Assembly: GCF_003205615.1 (NCBI RefSeq)
Contig: NZ_PYBV01000058.1
Location: 1-52,281, forward strand
Direction of reading: 5' to 3'
Source: Micromonospora arborensis
Lineage (GTDB): Bacteria > Actinomycetota > Actinomycetes > Mycobacteriales > Micromonosporaceae
DNA length: 52,281 nt
Each line of letters opens with the position of its first letter. Positions within the stretch are counted from its first letter, which is position 1. The notes beneath the pieces are model-generated. The model had not been told where the DNA came from. It saw only the letters and a program-made list of their open reading frames with translations, and searched no databases. Shown piece after piece: positions 43,466-52,236 of this stretch. The translations under genes and the position numbers were made by a program.

Positions 43466-44338
43466 ATGCGATCGAGGCCCGTCACTGTCCGTAACATCCT
43501 GAGCCGCGCCGTGGCGGCATCTGTCGCGACGCTGGTGGTGTCGCTGCTGTTGCCCGCCGCTCCGGCGTCCGCGCACGGCCAGTTGGCGACCTCCACCCCG
43601 CTGACCGGCACCGTCGTGCGCGAGCCCCTCCCCCAGCTGACCCTGTTCTTCACCGAGAAACCGGCCGCCAACGCGCACTTCGCCATCAGCGGGCCGAATG
43701 GCTCGCGTGTGGACAGTGGCTGGTCCTTCGGCGAGCCCAAGCGACTGGACAAGCCGGTCACGGAGTATTTCAAGGTCAACGGCGTGTTCGAGCCCCGGCT
43801 GTACCACACCGGCTTCCCGGCCCTGGTGACTGTCGCGCACTGGCCGGCGAAGGGCCGCTACACCGCCAGCTACCTCTCCGTCGCCTCGGACGGTGAGGCG
43901 GTGCGGGGCGACGTCACGTTCGACTACCAGGGGCCGAGTACGCCGGCGCCGGCCGGTTGGGTGGCACCCACGGCGGGGCCGGACGCGACACTGCTCGCCC
44001 AGGCCGAGGGCGAGGGCGAGGGGTCGGCGAGCACCGGGGCGACCGGCGGCCCGGCGGACGCCACCGGCGCCCCGCCGAGCGACCCGGCTGGTGCCGCCGA
44101 AGAGCAGCGGGACGGCGGCTTCCCAGCCTGGCTGGTCCCGGCTCTGATCGTCGTCGTGGTCTCCGCGATCGTGCTGGTGGCCGCCCGCCGTCGACCCGCC
44201 ACGCGCGGAGCCAGCACGCCGAGCCGTCGACCCGCCGGCTCGGCAGGCAAGGGCGGCACCCCGGGCCGCAAGGCCGCCACCCCGGCCCGCAAGCCCGGCA
44301 ATCGGTCCGGCGGTCCGCCCCGACGCGGCCGGCGGTAG
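43466..44338 (+). CDS. CopC-domain copper-binding membrane-anchored protein
   Basis: A 290-residue exported protein. The signal peptide is cleaved after PASA, leaving an N-terminal His (HGQLATSTP), the copper(II) ligand of CopC proteins; PLTGTVVREPLPQLTLFFTE is the usual CopC strand. A variable linker rich in Gly, Ala and Pro leads to one transmembrane helix (LVPALIVVVVSAIVLVA) and a highly basic tail of Arg, Pro and Lys. It lacks a CopD domain. Divergence from the cupredoxin gene suggests a shared copper-homeostasis function. Confidence 0.85.
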   Translation: MRSRPVTVRNILSRAVAASVATLVVSLLLPAAPASAHGQLATSTPLTGTVVREPLPQLTLFFTEKPAANAHFAISGPNGSRVDSGWSFGEPKRLDKPVTEYFKVNGVFEPRLYHTGFPALVTVAHWPAKGRYTASYLSVASDGEAVRGDVTFDYQGPSTPAPAGWVAPTAGPDATLLAQAEGEGEGSASTGATGGPADATGAPPSDPAGAAEEQRDGGFPAWLVPALIVVVVSAIVLVAARRRPATRGASTPSRRPAGSAGKGGTPGRKAATPARKPGNRSGGPPRRGRR

Positions 44339-44586
44339 GCCGCCCGCAGCATCCGGCATTCTTCGCGTAGCACCGCGAACTTTCGCACGGACATCGGGAA
44401 CTTTTGATGTATCGACGCGAAGCCATGGACAGCTCAATCGAAACACCTTAATGTCTCGACCCATCATCCCGGTGTTTCCGCATCGTCACTCGTCGGCGTC
44501 GAGGACGTTACGGAGCCGGGCCGACGGCCATCCGCACCGCTGCTCCGCGCCGGCCGTCGGACACTCCACCGCCTCCTGGAGGACCG

Positions 44587-47421
44587 ATGGGCACACGCCT
44601 GCTACGCCGACTCCGCAATCCCGTCCTGGGTGCGCTGGCACTCGTCCTCACCGCCGGCCTCTGGGCCGCCCCGGCCAGCGCCGCCCCCGAGCAGGAACCG
44701 GGTGTCACGCTGCGCGTCTTCGACGTGCAGGTGCCGCTCTCCGAGATCTGCACCCTCAAACCCGCGCAGACCCCGAACGTGGACAAGCTGATGTCCACGA
44801 TCAACTGGACCTCGGCGGCCGACTTCGGCTTCGAGGACAACTTCGTCTCGCAGGTGCTCGGCAACATCACCACCACCCAGGCCGGCAGTTACACGTTCCG
44901 GCTCAGCAGCGACGACGGGTCCAGGTTGTCGATCGACAACGCCGTGGTGATCAACCACGACGGGCTGCACGGCGCCACCCCGCCCAAGGAGGGCACGGTC
45001 ACCCTCACCGCCGGGCTGCACCCGCTGCGCATCGACCACTTCGAGCGTGGCGGTGGTCAACAGATCACCCTGGAGTGGAGGACGCCCGGCTCGTCGTCCT
45101 TCGTCGTCGTACCGAACTCGGCGCTGAGCACCGACGCCGGCGTGGTCCGCGTGACCGCACCCGGGCGCAAGGAGTGCGAAGGGATCACCGACTCCCCCGG
45201 CGACGGTCTCCCACTGAACAGCGTGCACCCCGGCTACACGCTGACGAACCTGCGGCCCACCGGCTTCCAGCCGAAGGTCACGGGAATGGACTGGCTGGCC
45301 GACGGCCGGCTGGTCATCTGCACCTGGGGTGGCAGCGACCAGTCCGGCACCTCCCAGGACGGTGAGGTCTGGATCCTCGGCAACACCGGCGGATCGACAA
45401 GTCCGGGCACCGTGACCACCAAGAAGATCGCCGGAGGACTCAAGGAGCCGATGGGCCTGAAGGTCGTCGACGGGGTGGTCTACGTCTCGGAGAAGCAGCG
45501 GCTGACCCGGCTGGTGAACACCGGCGGCGACGAGGTCGCCGAGCGGCTGGAAACCGTCGCCACCTGGCCGTACGGCGGCAAGTTCCACGAGTTCGCGTTC
45601 GGCCTGCTCTACCAGGACGGGTTCTTCTACGTGAACCTCTCGGTGTCGATCGACTACGGCGGCGCCACCACGGTCCCGCAGCCCGCCCCCAACCGCGGCA
45701 CCACCATCAAGGTCAGCAAGGACACCGGCGCGGTCAGCTACGTCGCCGGCGGCCTGCGTACCCCGCACGGCATCGGCTGGGGCCCGGAGGGCGGCATCTT
45801 CGTCACCGACAACCAGGGCGGCTGGCTGCCCTCGTCGAAGCTGTTGCACGTCAAGCAGGGCCGGTTCTTCAACCACTACATGACGCCGGCCGGCCCGTTC
45901 GACAGCAACCCGGTCACCCCGCCGGTGCTGTGGATGCCACAGAACGAGATCGCCAACTCGCCCAGCACACCGCTCTACCTGACCAACGGCCGGTACGCCG
46001 GCCAGTTCGTCATCGGCGACGTGACGTACGGCGGGCTGCAGCGGGCCTTCGTGGAGAAGGTCAACGGCGAGTACCAGGGCGCCCTGTTCCGGCTCACCCA
46101 GGGCCTGGAGGCGGGCGTCTCGGAGGTCAACCTCGGCCCGGACGGCGCGATCTACGTCGGCGGGCTCGGTGCGGACGGCAACTGGGGTCAGAGCGGCAAG
46201 CTGTCGTACGGCCTGCAGAAGCTCACCCCGAACAGCACCACCGCGTTCGAGATGCTCGCCATGCGGGCCACCACGGCCGGCTTCGAGGTGGAGTACACCC
46301 AGCCGGTCTCGGCGGAGACCGCCGCCGACCTGGCCGCGCACTACAAGATCAAGCAATGGCGGTACGAGGCGACCGCGAACTACGGCGGCCCGAAGATCGA
46401 CGAGGAGACGCTGACCGTCACCTCGGCCACCCTCTCCGCGGACGGCAGGAAGGTCACCCTCGCGGTGGCCGGTCGCAAGGCCGGACGGGTGGTCCACCTG
46501 CGCTCACCTCGCCCGTTCACCTCGACGAGCGGCCAGTCACTGTGGAGCACCGAGGCGTGGTACACGCTCAACGCCATCCCGGGCGTCACCCCACCGCCGA
46601 CCGGCGGGACCAACCTGGCACTCAACAAGCCAGCCGTCGCGGACAGCTCCTGCTCGACGGCCGAGACCCCGGCCAAGGCCGTCAACGGCAGCGTGACCGG
46701 TGGCAACAGCGACAAGTGGTGCTCGAAGGGCACCACGAAGTTCCTCCAGGTGGACCTGGGGGCCAGCCACACGGTGAACCGGGTGGTGGTCAAGCACGCC
46801 GGCGCGGGCGGTGAGGACACCGCGTGGAACACCCGGGACTTCACCGTCGCGTCCAGCGCCGACGGCACGACCTGGACCACCCGCGCCACCGTGACGGGCA
46901 ACACGGCGAGCACCACCACGCACGACGTCGTCGCACCGGGCACCCGGCACGTCCGATTGGCGATCACCGCGCCGACCAGCACCAGCGACACCGCCGCCCG
47001 CATCTACGAGCTGGAGGTGTACGCGAGCGCCAGCGGTGTCCCGGGCAGCATCACCGGCGTCGGCGGCAAGTGTCTCGACATCGACAACGCCGGCACCACC
47101 GACGGCACGAAGGTGCAGCTGTGGACCTGCAACAGCACCGCCGCGCAGTCGTGGACCCGGGTCGGGGACACCTACCGCGCCCTGGGCAAGTGCCTGGACG
47201 TGGACAACGCGGGCACCGCCGACGGCACGAAGGTGCAGCTGTGGACGTGCAACGGCACCGGTTCCCAGGTGTGGCAGCCGCAGTCCGACGGGTCGATCCG
47301 CAACCCGCAGTCGGGCAAGGTCCTGGAGGCCGCTGGCGGCGGCACCGCCAACGGCACGCAGATCCAGATCGGCACCAACTCCGGTGCCGCACACCAGAGG
47401 TGGGTGGTCAACGCCACCTGA
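44587..47421 (+). CDS. secreted multidomain protein: PA14, sugar-dehydrogenase-like propeller, F5/8C, ricin-B lectin
   Basis: A 944-residue secreted protein; GGAGGA lies four to six bases before the ATG at 44587. The signal peptide ends PASAAP. Residues ~38-185 resemble PA14 (TAQAGSYTFRLSSDDGSRLSIDN type sequence), 210-560 a six-bladed soluble-glucose-dehydrogenase-like propeller (GFQPKVTGMDWLADGRLVI, GLRTPHGIGWGPEGGIFVTD), 679-815 a discoidin F5/8C domain (NLALNKPAVADSSCS), and 818-944 a ricin-B lectin with repeated GKCLD and VQLWTCN motifs. It probably binds and oxidises or cleaves extracellular glycans. The 248-bp upstream gap holds only AT-richer promoter-like DNA with repeated GAACTTT. 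Confidence 0.88.
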   Translation: MGTRLLRRLRNPVLGALALVLTAGLWAAPASAAPEQEPGVTLRVFDVQVPLSEICTLKPAQTPNVDKLMSTINWTSAADFGFEDNFVSQVLGNITTTQAGSYTFRLSSDDGSRLSIDNAVVINHDGLHGATPPKEGTVTLTAGLHPLRIDHFERGGGQQITLEWRTPGSSSFVVVPNSALSTDAGVVRVTAPGRKECEGITDSPGDGLPLNSVHPGYTLTNLRPTGFQPKVTGMDWLADGRLVICTWGGSDQSGTSQDGEVWILGNTGGSTSPGTVTTKKIAGGLKEPMGLKVVDGVVYVSEKQRLTRLVNTGGDEVAERLETVATWPYGGKFHEFAFGLLYQDGFFYVNLSVSIDYGGATTVPQPAPNRGTTIKVSKDTGAVSYVAGGLRTPHGIGWGPEGGIFVTDNQGGWLPSSKLLHVKQGRFFNHYMTPAGPFDSNPVTPPVLWMPQNEIANSPSTPLYLTNGRYAGQFVIGDVTYGGLQRAFVEKVNGEYQGALFRLTQGLEAGVSEVNLGPDGAIYVGGLGADGNWGQSGKLSYGLQKLTPNSTTAFEMLAMRATTAGFEVEYTQPVSAETAADLAAHYKIKQWRYEATANYGGPKIDEETLTVTSATLSADGRKVTLAVAGRKAGRVVHLRSPRPFTSTSGQSLWSTEAWYTLNAIPGVTPPPTGGTNLALNKPAVADSSCSTAETPAKAVNGSVTGGNSDKWCSKGTTKFLQVDLGASHTVNRVVVKHAGAGGEDTAWNTRDFTVASSADGTTWTTRATVTGNTASTTTHDVVAPGTRHVRLAITAPTSTSDTAARIYELEVYASASGVPGSITGVGGKCLDIDNAGTTDGTKVQLWTCNSTAAQSWTRVGDTYRALGKCLDVDNAGTADGTKVQLWTCNGTGSQVWQPQSDGSIRNPQSGKVLEAAGGGTANGTQIQIGTNSGAAHQRWVVNAT

Positions 47422-47429
47422 CGACGGAT

Positions 47430-47460
47430 GGGGCCTGACCCGGGTGACCGGGCAGGCCCC
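47430..47460 (+). terminator. hairpin terminator after the secreted lectin protein
   Basis: GGGGCCTG-A-CCCGG (47430-47443) pairs with CCGGG-CAGGCCCC (47448-47460) around a GTGA loop, with one bulged A. It starts eight bases after the stop codon. Confidence 0.7.
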
Positions 47461-47535
47461 GTACCGGGCCGGCCGAGGCCGGGTGCCGGCGCGCAGGGCG
47501 TATACCGTGCGGTCGACGCCGGGGTCGGCGGTCGG

Positions 47536-47922
47536 TCAGGGACCGTGGGGCAGCGGCTGCGCCAGCGCCCGCAGATCCGCCGGGAGTTGGGCCAGGGCTT
47601 CCTCGAACTCCCGGTGCCCGACCACCCGGTGCATGGTCTGGAGGACGGCCCGCGCACCCCGTTCGGCGGCGGCCCGGTCGATCCCGGCGCGGTCGGCCAC
47701 CCGGCGCAGGAACTCGTCGTAGCCGAACGCTTCCGGCGGCTCGGCGGCCTTGACCAACAGCGGGCTCAGCTCGTCGGCCAGGTGGGGGGCGAGCGCGCCC
47801 GCCTCACCGCCGCTGAGCCGCTCGGTGAGGGTCCGCAGAACCGCCTCGGTCAGTGGACGCGCCTGCTCCGGCGAAACGCCCGCCCGCGCCGCAACCTTGT
47901 CGATGAATGCCAGCTCGGCCAT
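47536..47922 (-). CDS. DUF2267-domain protein
   Basis: A 128-residue, mostly helical protein starting MAELAFIDKVAARAGVSPEQ. It shows the DUF2267 pattern: TEAVLRTLTERLSGGEAGALAPHLADELSPLL, then YDEFLRRVADRAGI and GHREFEEALAQLPADLRAL. GGGCGGGGG lies just before the start, a poor ribosome site. Its ATG overlaps the ATG of the opposite-strand methyltransferase in the tetramer CATG. Function unknown; such proteins are common in actinomycetes and stress-linked. Confidence 0.8.
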   Translation of the reverse strand: MAELAFIDKVAARAGVSPEQARPLTEAVLRTLTERLSGGEAGALAPHLADELSPLLVKAAEPPEAFGYDEFLRRVADRAGIDRAAAERGARAVLQTMHRVVGHREFEEALAQLPADLRALAQPLPHGP

Positions 47923-48826
47923 GCCCCCGCCCTTCGTCCGGAAACGCGTGGCTACCCGGGCCAACCGGCGGCAAACCCGGCAGCCGGCGCGGGAGTCCCG
48001 GGCCTTCCTGTCCCGCGCGGTTCGGTTCCTCGCCGGTGAGGCCGGGATCGGCCAGTTCCTGGACGTCGGCACCGGGCTGCCCACCGCCGACAACACCCAC
48101 CAGGTGGCCCAGCGGGTCAACCCACAGAGCCGCGGCGTGTACGTCGACAACGACCCGATGGTGCTGGCCCACGCGCGGGCGCTGCTGGTGGGCAGCCCGG
48201 AAGGGCTGACTCGGTACGTCCACGCCGACCTGCGTGACCCACAGGCGGTGCTCCGGGAGGCCGCCGATCATCTCGATCTCGACCAGCCCGTCGCGGTCCT
48301 GCTGTTCGGTGTGCTGGGGCACGTCGGCGACGACGACGAGGCGGTCGCCGTCATCCGGGCGCTGCTCGACGCGGTCCCGTCCGGCAGCTACCTGGCGCTC
48401 TCCGACGGCACCGACACCAGCGAGGCTGTGGTCGAGTCGCACCGGCAGTACAACGAGAGCGGCGCGCTGCCGTACCACCTGCGCAGCCCGGAGCGGATCG
48501 CCCGGTTCTTCGACGGCCTGGATCTGGTCGAGCCCGGCCTGGTTCCGTTCACCCACTGGCGGCCCGAGCAGGACGGCCCGCCGGCCGACCTGGACGACTA
48601 CTGCGCCGGCCCGCAAGCCCTGATCGCGCGACGGAACGACCGGGCCGGTGGACGGACGTCCGTCGGCCCGACCGTTCCGTTGGTTGCTCCGCGCGGTGCC
48701 GTCCGCTTCTCGTACGGTGAGGTCGGACCGGGAACCCGACGGCTGCCGACGGCGGCCCGTGCCGCAGGAGGAGCAGATGGCGGTCGACCTGCCCGACGTG
48801 ATCGACAGGTACTTCCGGGCCGTTGA
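47921..48826 (+). CDS. Methyltransf_19 (DUF574) methyltransferase, N-terminally shortened
   Basis: A 301-residue frame from the ATG at 47921. The core is typical: QFLDVGTGLPTADNTHQVAQ, VYVDNDPMVLAHARALL, LLFGVLGHV and the THWRPEQ C-terminal motif. The usual N-terminal segment (YDYxLGGKDNF-type, ~40-50 residues) is missing, and the frame upstream is only the complement of the DUF2267 gene. The C-terminal 60 residues after YCAGPQ are low-complexity and overlap the next gene by 50 bp. Either the family start was lost and the gene is decaying, or a variant is made. No ribosome site is visible before the ATG. Confidence 0.6.
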   Translation: MPPPFVRKRVATRANRRQTRQPARESRAFLSRAVRFLAGEAGIGQFLDVGTGLPTADNTHQVAQRVNPQSRGVYVDNDPMVLAHARALLVGSPEGLTRYVHADLRDPQAVLREAADHLDLDQPVAVLLFGVLGHVGDDDEAVAVIRALLDAVPSGSYLALSDGTDTSEAVVESHRQYNESGALPYHLRSPERIARFFDGLDLVEPGLVPFTHWRPEQDGPPADLDDYCAGPQALIARRNDRAGGRTSVGPTVPLVAPRGAVRFSYGEVGPGTRRLPTAARAAGGADGGRPARRDRQVLPGR

Positions 48827-49109
48827 CGAGCGGGACCTGGACGCCTTCGTCGCCTGCTTCGCGGACACCGCGAGCGTCGCCGACGAGAACCGGGTGTATG
48901 ACGGACGGGCGGCGATCCGCGCCTGGCGGCAGAAGACGATGGAGGCCTCCTCGTACACTGCCGAGCCGCTGCGGGTCACACCGCAGGCGGGCGACTCGTA
49001 CCTGGTCCTCAGCCGGGTGTCCGGCGACTTTCCCGGCAGTCCGATCGAGCTGCGGTACCGGTTCACGCTGCGGGATGACCTGATCGGCGCCCTGGACATC
49101 CGTCCGTAA
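48777..49109 (+). CDS. SnoaL/NTF2-like small protein
   Basis: A 110-residue protein; AGGAGGAG three to five bases before the ATG at 48777 makes the start secure. The NTF2-like fold shows in VIDRYFRAVDERDLDAFVAC FADTASV, DGRAAIRAW and IELRYRFTLRDDLIGALDI. Members act as small isomerases, hydrolases or polyketide cyclases, or as orphan binding proteins. It lies 32 bases before the SDR gene on the same strand and may be co-transcribed with it. Confidence 0.85.
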   Translation: MAVDLPDVIDRYFRAVDERDLDAFVACFADTASVADENRVYDGRAAIRAWRQKTMEASSYTAEPLRVTPQAGDSYLVLSRVSGDFPGSPIELRYRFTLRDDLIGALDIRP

Positions 49110-49141
49110 GCAGTGGGAGACCGCCCGACAGAGGAGGCGAC

Positions 49142-49978
49142 GTGCCGCGAGTCTGGCTCATCACCGGTTGTTCCCGAGGGCTCGGCCGGGCGCTCGCCGC
49201 GGCCGTGCTGGCCGACGGCGACCAGTTGGTCGCCACCGCCCGCAACCCGGACCAACTCGCCAACCTGGTCGACCAGTACGGCGACCAGGTCCGGACGATG
49301 GCCCTCGACGTCACCGACCCGGCCGCCGCCCAGACCGCCGTACGCACCGCCGTGGACACCTTCGGGAGCCTGGACGTCCTGGTCAACAACGCCGGGTACG
49401 CCGATGTCGCCTCGATCGAGGACATTCCGGAGGGCGCCTTCCGGGCCCAGATCGAGGCCAACTTCTACGGGGTGGTCAACCTGTCCCGCGCCGCCCTGCC
49501 CACGATGCGCGCTCAGCGGCGCGGGCACATCCTGCAGATCTCCAGCGTCGGCAGCCGGGTCGCCAGCACCGGTCTGGGCGCGTACCAGTCGGCCAAGTGG
49601 GCGGTCAGCGGCTTCTCCGGGGTGCTCGCCAAGGAGGTCGCGACGTTCGGGATCCGGATCACCAGCGTCGAGCCGGGCGCACTGCGCACCGACTGGGCCG
49701 GCTCGTCGATGACCATGTTGCCGATCAGCGACCCGTACCAGCCGGTCATCGACCCAGCCGTGCAGCGGCTGCGCCAGGCCAGCGGCAACCAGCCGGGCGA
49801 CCCGGTCCGGGCCGCCCAGGCGATCATCCGGATCACCCGGGTCGACGACCCGCCCCTGCGGTTGCTGCTCGGCGCCGACGCGGTGGCAGGCGCCTCGGCC
49901 GCCGCCGAGGCCCTCGCCGCGTCCGACGCGCGGTGGCGCGAGCTGAGCGAGTCCATCGTCTTCGATGCGGCCCCCTGA
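49142..49978 (+). CDS. short-chain dehydrogenase/reductase
   Basis: A 278-residue SDR from the GTG at 49142, with GAGGAGG five to seven bases upstream. TGCSRGLGRA is the cofactor loop; VNNAG, ISSVGSR and Y-Q-S-A-K supply the catalytic tetrad. TARNPDQL near the second strand favours NADP. Residues after 190 are typical of the group including many actinobacterial oxidoreductases of unknown substrate. It probably forms a two-gene unit with the SnoaL-like gene. Confidence 0.9.
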   Translation: MPRVWLITGCSRGLGRALAAAVLADGDQLVATARNPDQLANLVDQYGDQVRTMALDVTDPAAAQTAVRTAVDTFGSLDVLVNNAGYADVASIEDIPEGAFRAQIEANFYGVVNLSRAALPTMRAQRRGHILQISSVGSRVASTGLGAYQSAKWAVSGFSGVLAKEVATFGIRITSVEPGALRTDWAGSSMTMLPISDPYQPVIDPAVQRLRQASGNQPGDPVRAAQAIIRITRVDDPPLRLLLGADAVAGASAAAEALAASDARWRELSESIVFDAAP

Positions 49979-50206
49979 CCGTCCCGGCGCCAGGCCGACG
50001 ACACGCGATCTCCGCCGGCCCGCGTCTGATCGACCCCCGAACGGGCGAGACGGTCCGCAGGCCAGCGGGTGACATGATGTGCCCGACAACAGCTGTCGCT
50101 AGGAGAAGGGTTGCTGCTGCCCGATGGCGCACTTCGCGGCTCGCACGTCCACGGCACCCGGGCCTATCGTGGTGACGTTCACCGACCACCCGCACCTGGC
50201 GGGCTG

Positions 50207-50626
50207 ATGCCGGCCGAGCGACCGGAGACCGTGACCGAGCAGAGCGTCCCCGCCCACCTCGCGGACGCCATGTCGTACCGGGTGGCGACCGACGTCCGAG
50301 CGCTGCGCGGGTTCGTCAGCGCCGGGGCGCTGGCCCGGGGGTTGCCGCCCGACCGGGTGGAGCTGCTGACGCTGGCGATCAGCGAGCTGGCCACCAACAC
50401 CTTGCAGCACACCACCGGCGGTGGCCGGGTTCGCATCTGGGCCGAGTCGGGCCAGCTTTTCTGCGACGTCGTCGACCAGGGGCCAACGCGGGCGTTCGGC
50501 CGGGACATGCCGGCCGCCGACGCGATACGGGGTCGGGGGCTGGCGATCGTGGAACGGGTCTGCGACGAGGTCGCCGTGCTCACCAGCCCCGGGGAGACCG
50601 TCGTACGTGTTCGCCTGAGCCTGTGA
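50207..50626 (+). CDS. anti-sigma-factor-type HATPase (RsbW/SpoIIAB-like)
   Basis: A 139-residue protein consisting of one histidine-kinase-like ATPase domain. The ATG at 50207 is preferred; the upstream frame is not protein-like. The N box is LAISELATNTLQHTTGG, the G1 region DVVDQGP and the G2 region RGRGLAIVERVCDEV. Stand-alone domains of this HATPase_c_2 class control sigma factors or antagonists by phosphorylation. No partner sigma or STAS gene is in the window, so the target is unknown. Confidence 0.85.
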   Translation: MPAERPETVTEQSVPAHLADAMSYRVATDVRALRGFVSAGALARGLPPDRVELLTLAISELATNTLQHTTGGGRVRIWAESGQLFCDVVDQGPTRAFGRDMPAADAIRGRGLAIVERVCDEVAVLTSPGETVVRVRLSL

Positions 50627-50722
50627 CGCGGGCGGCGATCCACACCCGCTCGGGCCACGTTGGCTGCCACAATGCGGACAGCCCGGTGACACCGGGTCGG
50701 GCCCGATCGGGAGGACGGCACG

Positions 50723-51100
50723 ATGCCGGACAGCGCACGCGAGGCAGAACTGCTCGATGCCGAGCGCACCCTGCAGGCCGCCCAGCGAGCCGGCGACGTG
50801 GCCGCCCTCGATCAGCTGCTCGTCGACCAGTTGATCGCCATCGGCCCGGACGGCCACACGTACACCAAGCAGGATGACCTGGCCGCGCACCGGGACCGCC
50901 GCTCCGTGGTGGAGGAGTTGGTCGAGGAGGAGTTGGACCTGCTCGTCGTCGGGTCGACCGGGGTGACGTTCTTCCTGGGCAGGGTGGCCGGGGTGTTCGA
51001 GGGGGCGGCGTTCGCGGCACGCCTGCGCTACACCCGGACCTGGGTCCACGACGACCCGCACGGTTGGCGGGTCCTCGCCGCACACGTCAGCCCGGTCTGA
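50723..51100 (+). CDS. DUF4440/NTF2-like protein
   Basis: A 125-residue protein from the ATG at 50723, with GGGAGG about seven bases upstream. The N-terminal helix LLDAERTLQAAQRAGDVAAL, the IGPDGHTYTKQDDLAAHRDRR stretch and the final TWVHDDPHGWRVLAAHVSPV match the DUF4440 pattern of the SnoaL/NTF2 fold. It is a small soluble protein of unknown role. It converges on the SMI1-like gene, with one base between the stops. Confidence 0.85.
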   Translation: MPDSAREAELLDAERTLQAAQRAGDVAALDQLLVDQLIAIGPDGHTYTKQDDLAAHRDRRSVVEELVEEELDLLVVGSTGVTFFLGRVAGVFEGAAFAARLRYTRTWVHDDPHGWRVLAAHVSPV

Positions 51101-51101
51101 C

Positions 51102-51629
51102 TCAGGTCACGTCCTCGTCGTCCTCGTCGAGCAGGCCCTGCTCATCGAGGTACGCGAACCACCTGTCGTCCGCGGGGGTCAGCTCGGCATAGCCCGGGCC
51201 GAGCAGGTAGTAGTCCACGAAGGAGCCGAGGTCCGGGGCGAGTTCCTCGAACGCGTCGGACATGAACCACTCGGTGCCGTTCGGTGGGAAGTACCAGATG
51301 GCACCCGTGCCACGGTCCATGAAGATCGGTTCGTCGCTGCGGGTGCCGACCACCAGCCAACCGGCCCGGTCCTCGGGAATGGACGAGAAGTCCGGCGCGT
51401 AGTCGAGGTGGTACTGCATCCCGGCCAGTGTCGACGTGGACGCCAGCTCGACCCGACCGCCGCGCAGCCCGTCGGCCGCCAGCAGCAGATCGCGCAGGTC
51501 GGCCGGGAGACCCACCGGTACGGCATCGATGGCGGCGCCCTCGCCGAACTCGGCCCACGCCAGGCTGGCCGGTTGGTCGGCCAGGTCCGCCCGCAACTCC
51601 TCGATGAGCTGCCGCAGCTCGGGGATCAA
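51102..51629 (-). CDS. SMI1/KNR4 (SUKH)-family protein
   Basis: A 175-residue protein. The TTG at 51629 is chosen for the AGAGGTGG ribosome site four bases upstream; the longer frame from 51719 is basic and unlike protein. The SUKH pattern shows in VPVGLPADLRDLLLAADGLRGG, WLVVGTRSDEPIFMDRGTGAIWYFP and FEELAPDLGSFVDYYLLG. The family includes immunity proteins against contact toxins and many orphan proteins; no toxin gene is beside it. It is acidic at the C-terminus (DEQGLLDEDDED). Confidence 0.8.
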   Translation of the reverse strand: MIPELRQLIEELRADLADQPASLAWAEFGEGAAIDAVPVGLPADLRDLLLAADGLRGGRVELASTSTLAGMQYHLDYAPDFSSIPEDRAGWLVVGTRSDEPIFMDRGTGAIWYFPPNGTEWFMSDAFEELAPDLGSFVDYYLLGPGYAELTPADDRWFAYLDEQGLLDEDDEDVT

Positions 51630-51765
51630 GTCGCCACCTCTGTTCGGATCAGGTCCGGTCCGGCGTGCCGAGGTCCACCCCGCAGACCTCCGAACCCGTG
51701 CGCGTGTTGGTTCTACCACGCACCGACGCGCGAGGGCGTCACCTCGCCGAATCGGCCAGCGCGGC

Positions 51766-52236
51766 TCAGCTCACCACAGCGTCGATCAGGCCGACGCGCA
51801 GGGTGCCGTCGTTGAGTGGCGTGCAGCGGATGCCACCCGTGGTGCGCAGCGCCTTCCACGTTCCCGGGCCGACGGTGACGTCCATCCAGGCGCAGGGCCG
51901 GGCCGCCCGGTTGACCCGCAGGCTGACCGGGCCGTCTCCGGAGTCCAGGACCAGCACCTTGCCGATCAGCTCGTCCACGGCGATCCCCGTGGTGAGGATG
52001 TTGCGTCGGACCTCGGCCAGGCCGATGCCGACCGGCAGGGACTCCTGGGCGATGACCGTGACGCTGGCGTCGCGGTGCGCCTGCTGGCCGAAGTACCGGT
52101 CGCCGACGATGCCGAGGCCGGCCCGGATCTGGACCACGTCGACCAGCTCACCGGGCGGGGCCGGCGCCGGGCCGTCGGCGGGCCGGCCCAGGAAGCGGTG
52201 CACGGGCGAGGCCAGCAACTCGACGATCTCCGGCAT
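51766..52236 (-). CDS. MOSC-domain protein
   Basis: A 156-residue stand-alone MOSC domain starting at the ATG at 52236. The characteristic features are GIVGDRYFG, TVIAQESL, VRRNILTTGIAVDELIG and the C-terminal RPCAWMD with the conserved Cys proposed to carry sulfur in the superfamily of molybdenum-cofactor sulfurases and YiiM-like enzymes. It is soluble. It lacks the beta-barrel N-terminal domain of full MOSC enzymes. The remaining 45 bases of the window hold no further recognisable feature. Confidence 0.88.
   Translation of the reverse strand: MPEIVELLASPVHRFLGRPADGPAPAPPGELVDVVQIRAGLGIVGDRYFGQQAHRDASVTVIAQESLPVGIGLAEVRRNILTTGIAVDELIGKVLVLDSGDGPVSLRVNRAARPCAWMDVTVGPGTWKALRTTGGIRCTPLNDGTLRVGLIDAVVS

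Noticed and set aside
44602..46497. 631-residue antisense frame within the secreted multidomain gene
   Set aside because: No motif, skewed composition, and the sense strand has clear domains and a signal peptide.
47804..50089. 761-residue antisense frame across the DUF574, SnoaL and SDR genes
   Set aside because: It spans three well-supported sense genes and their ribosome sites and has no recognisable domain.
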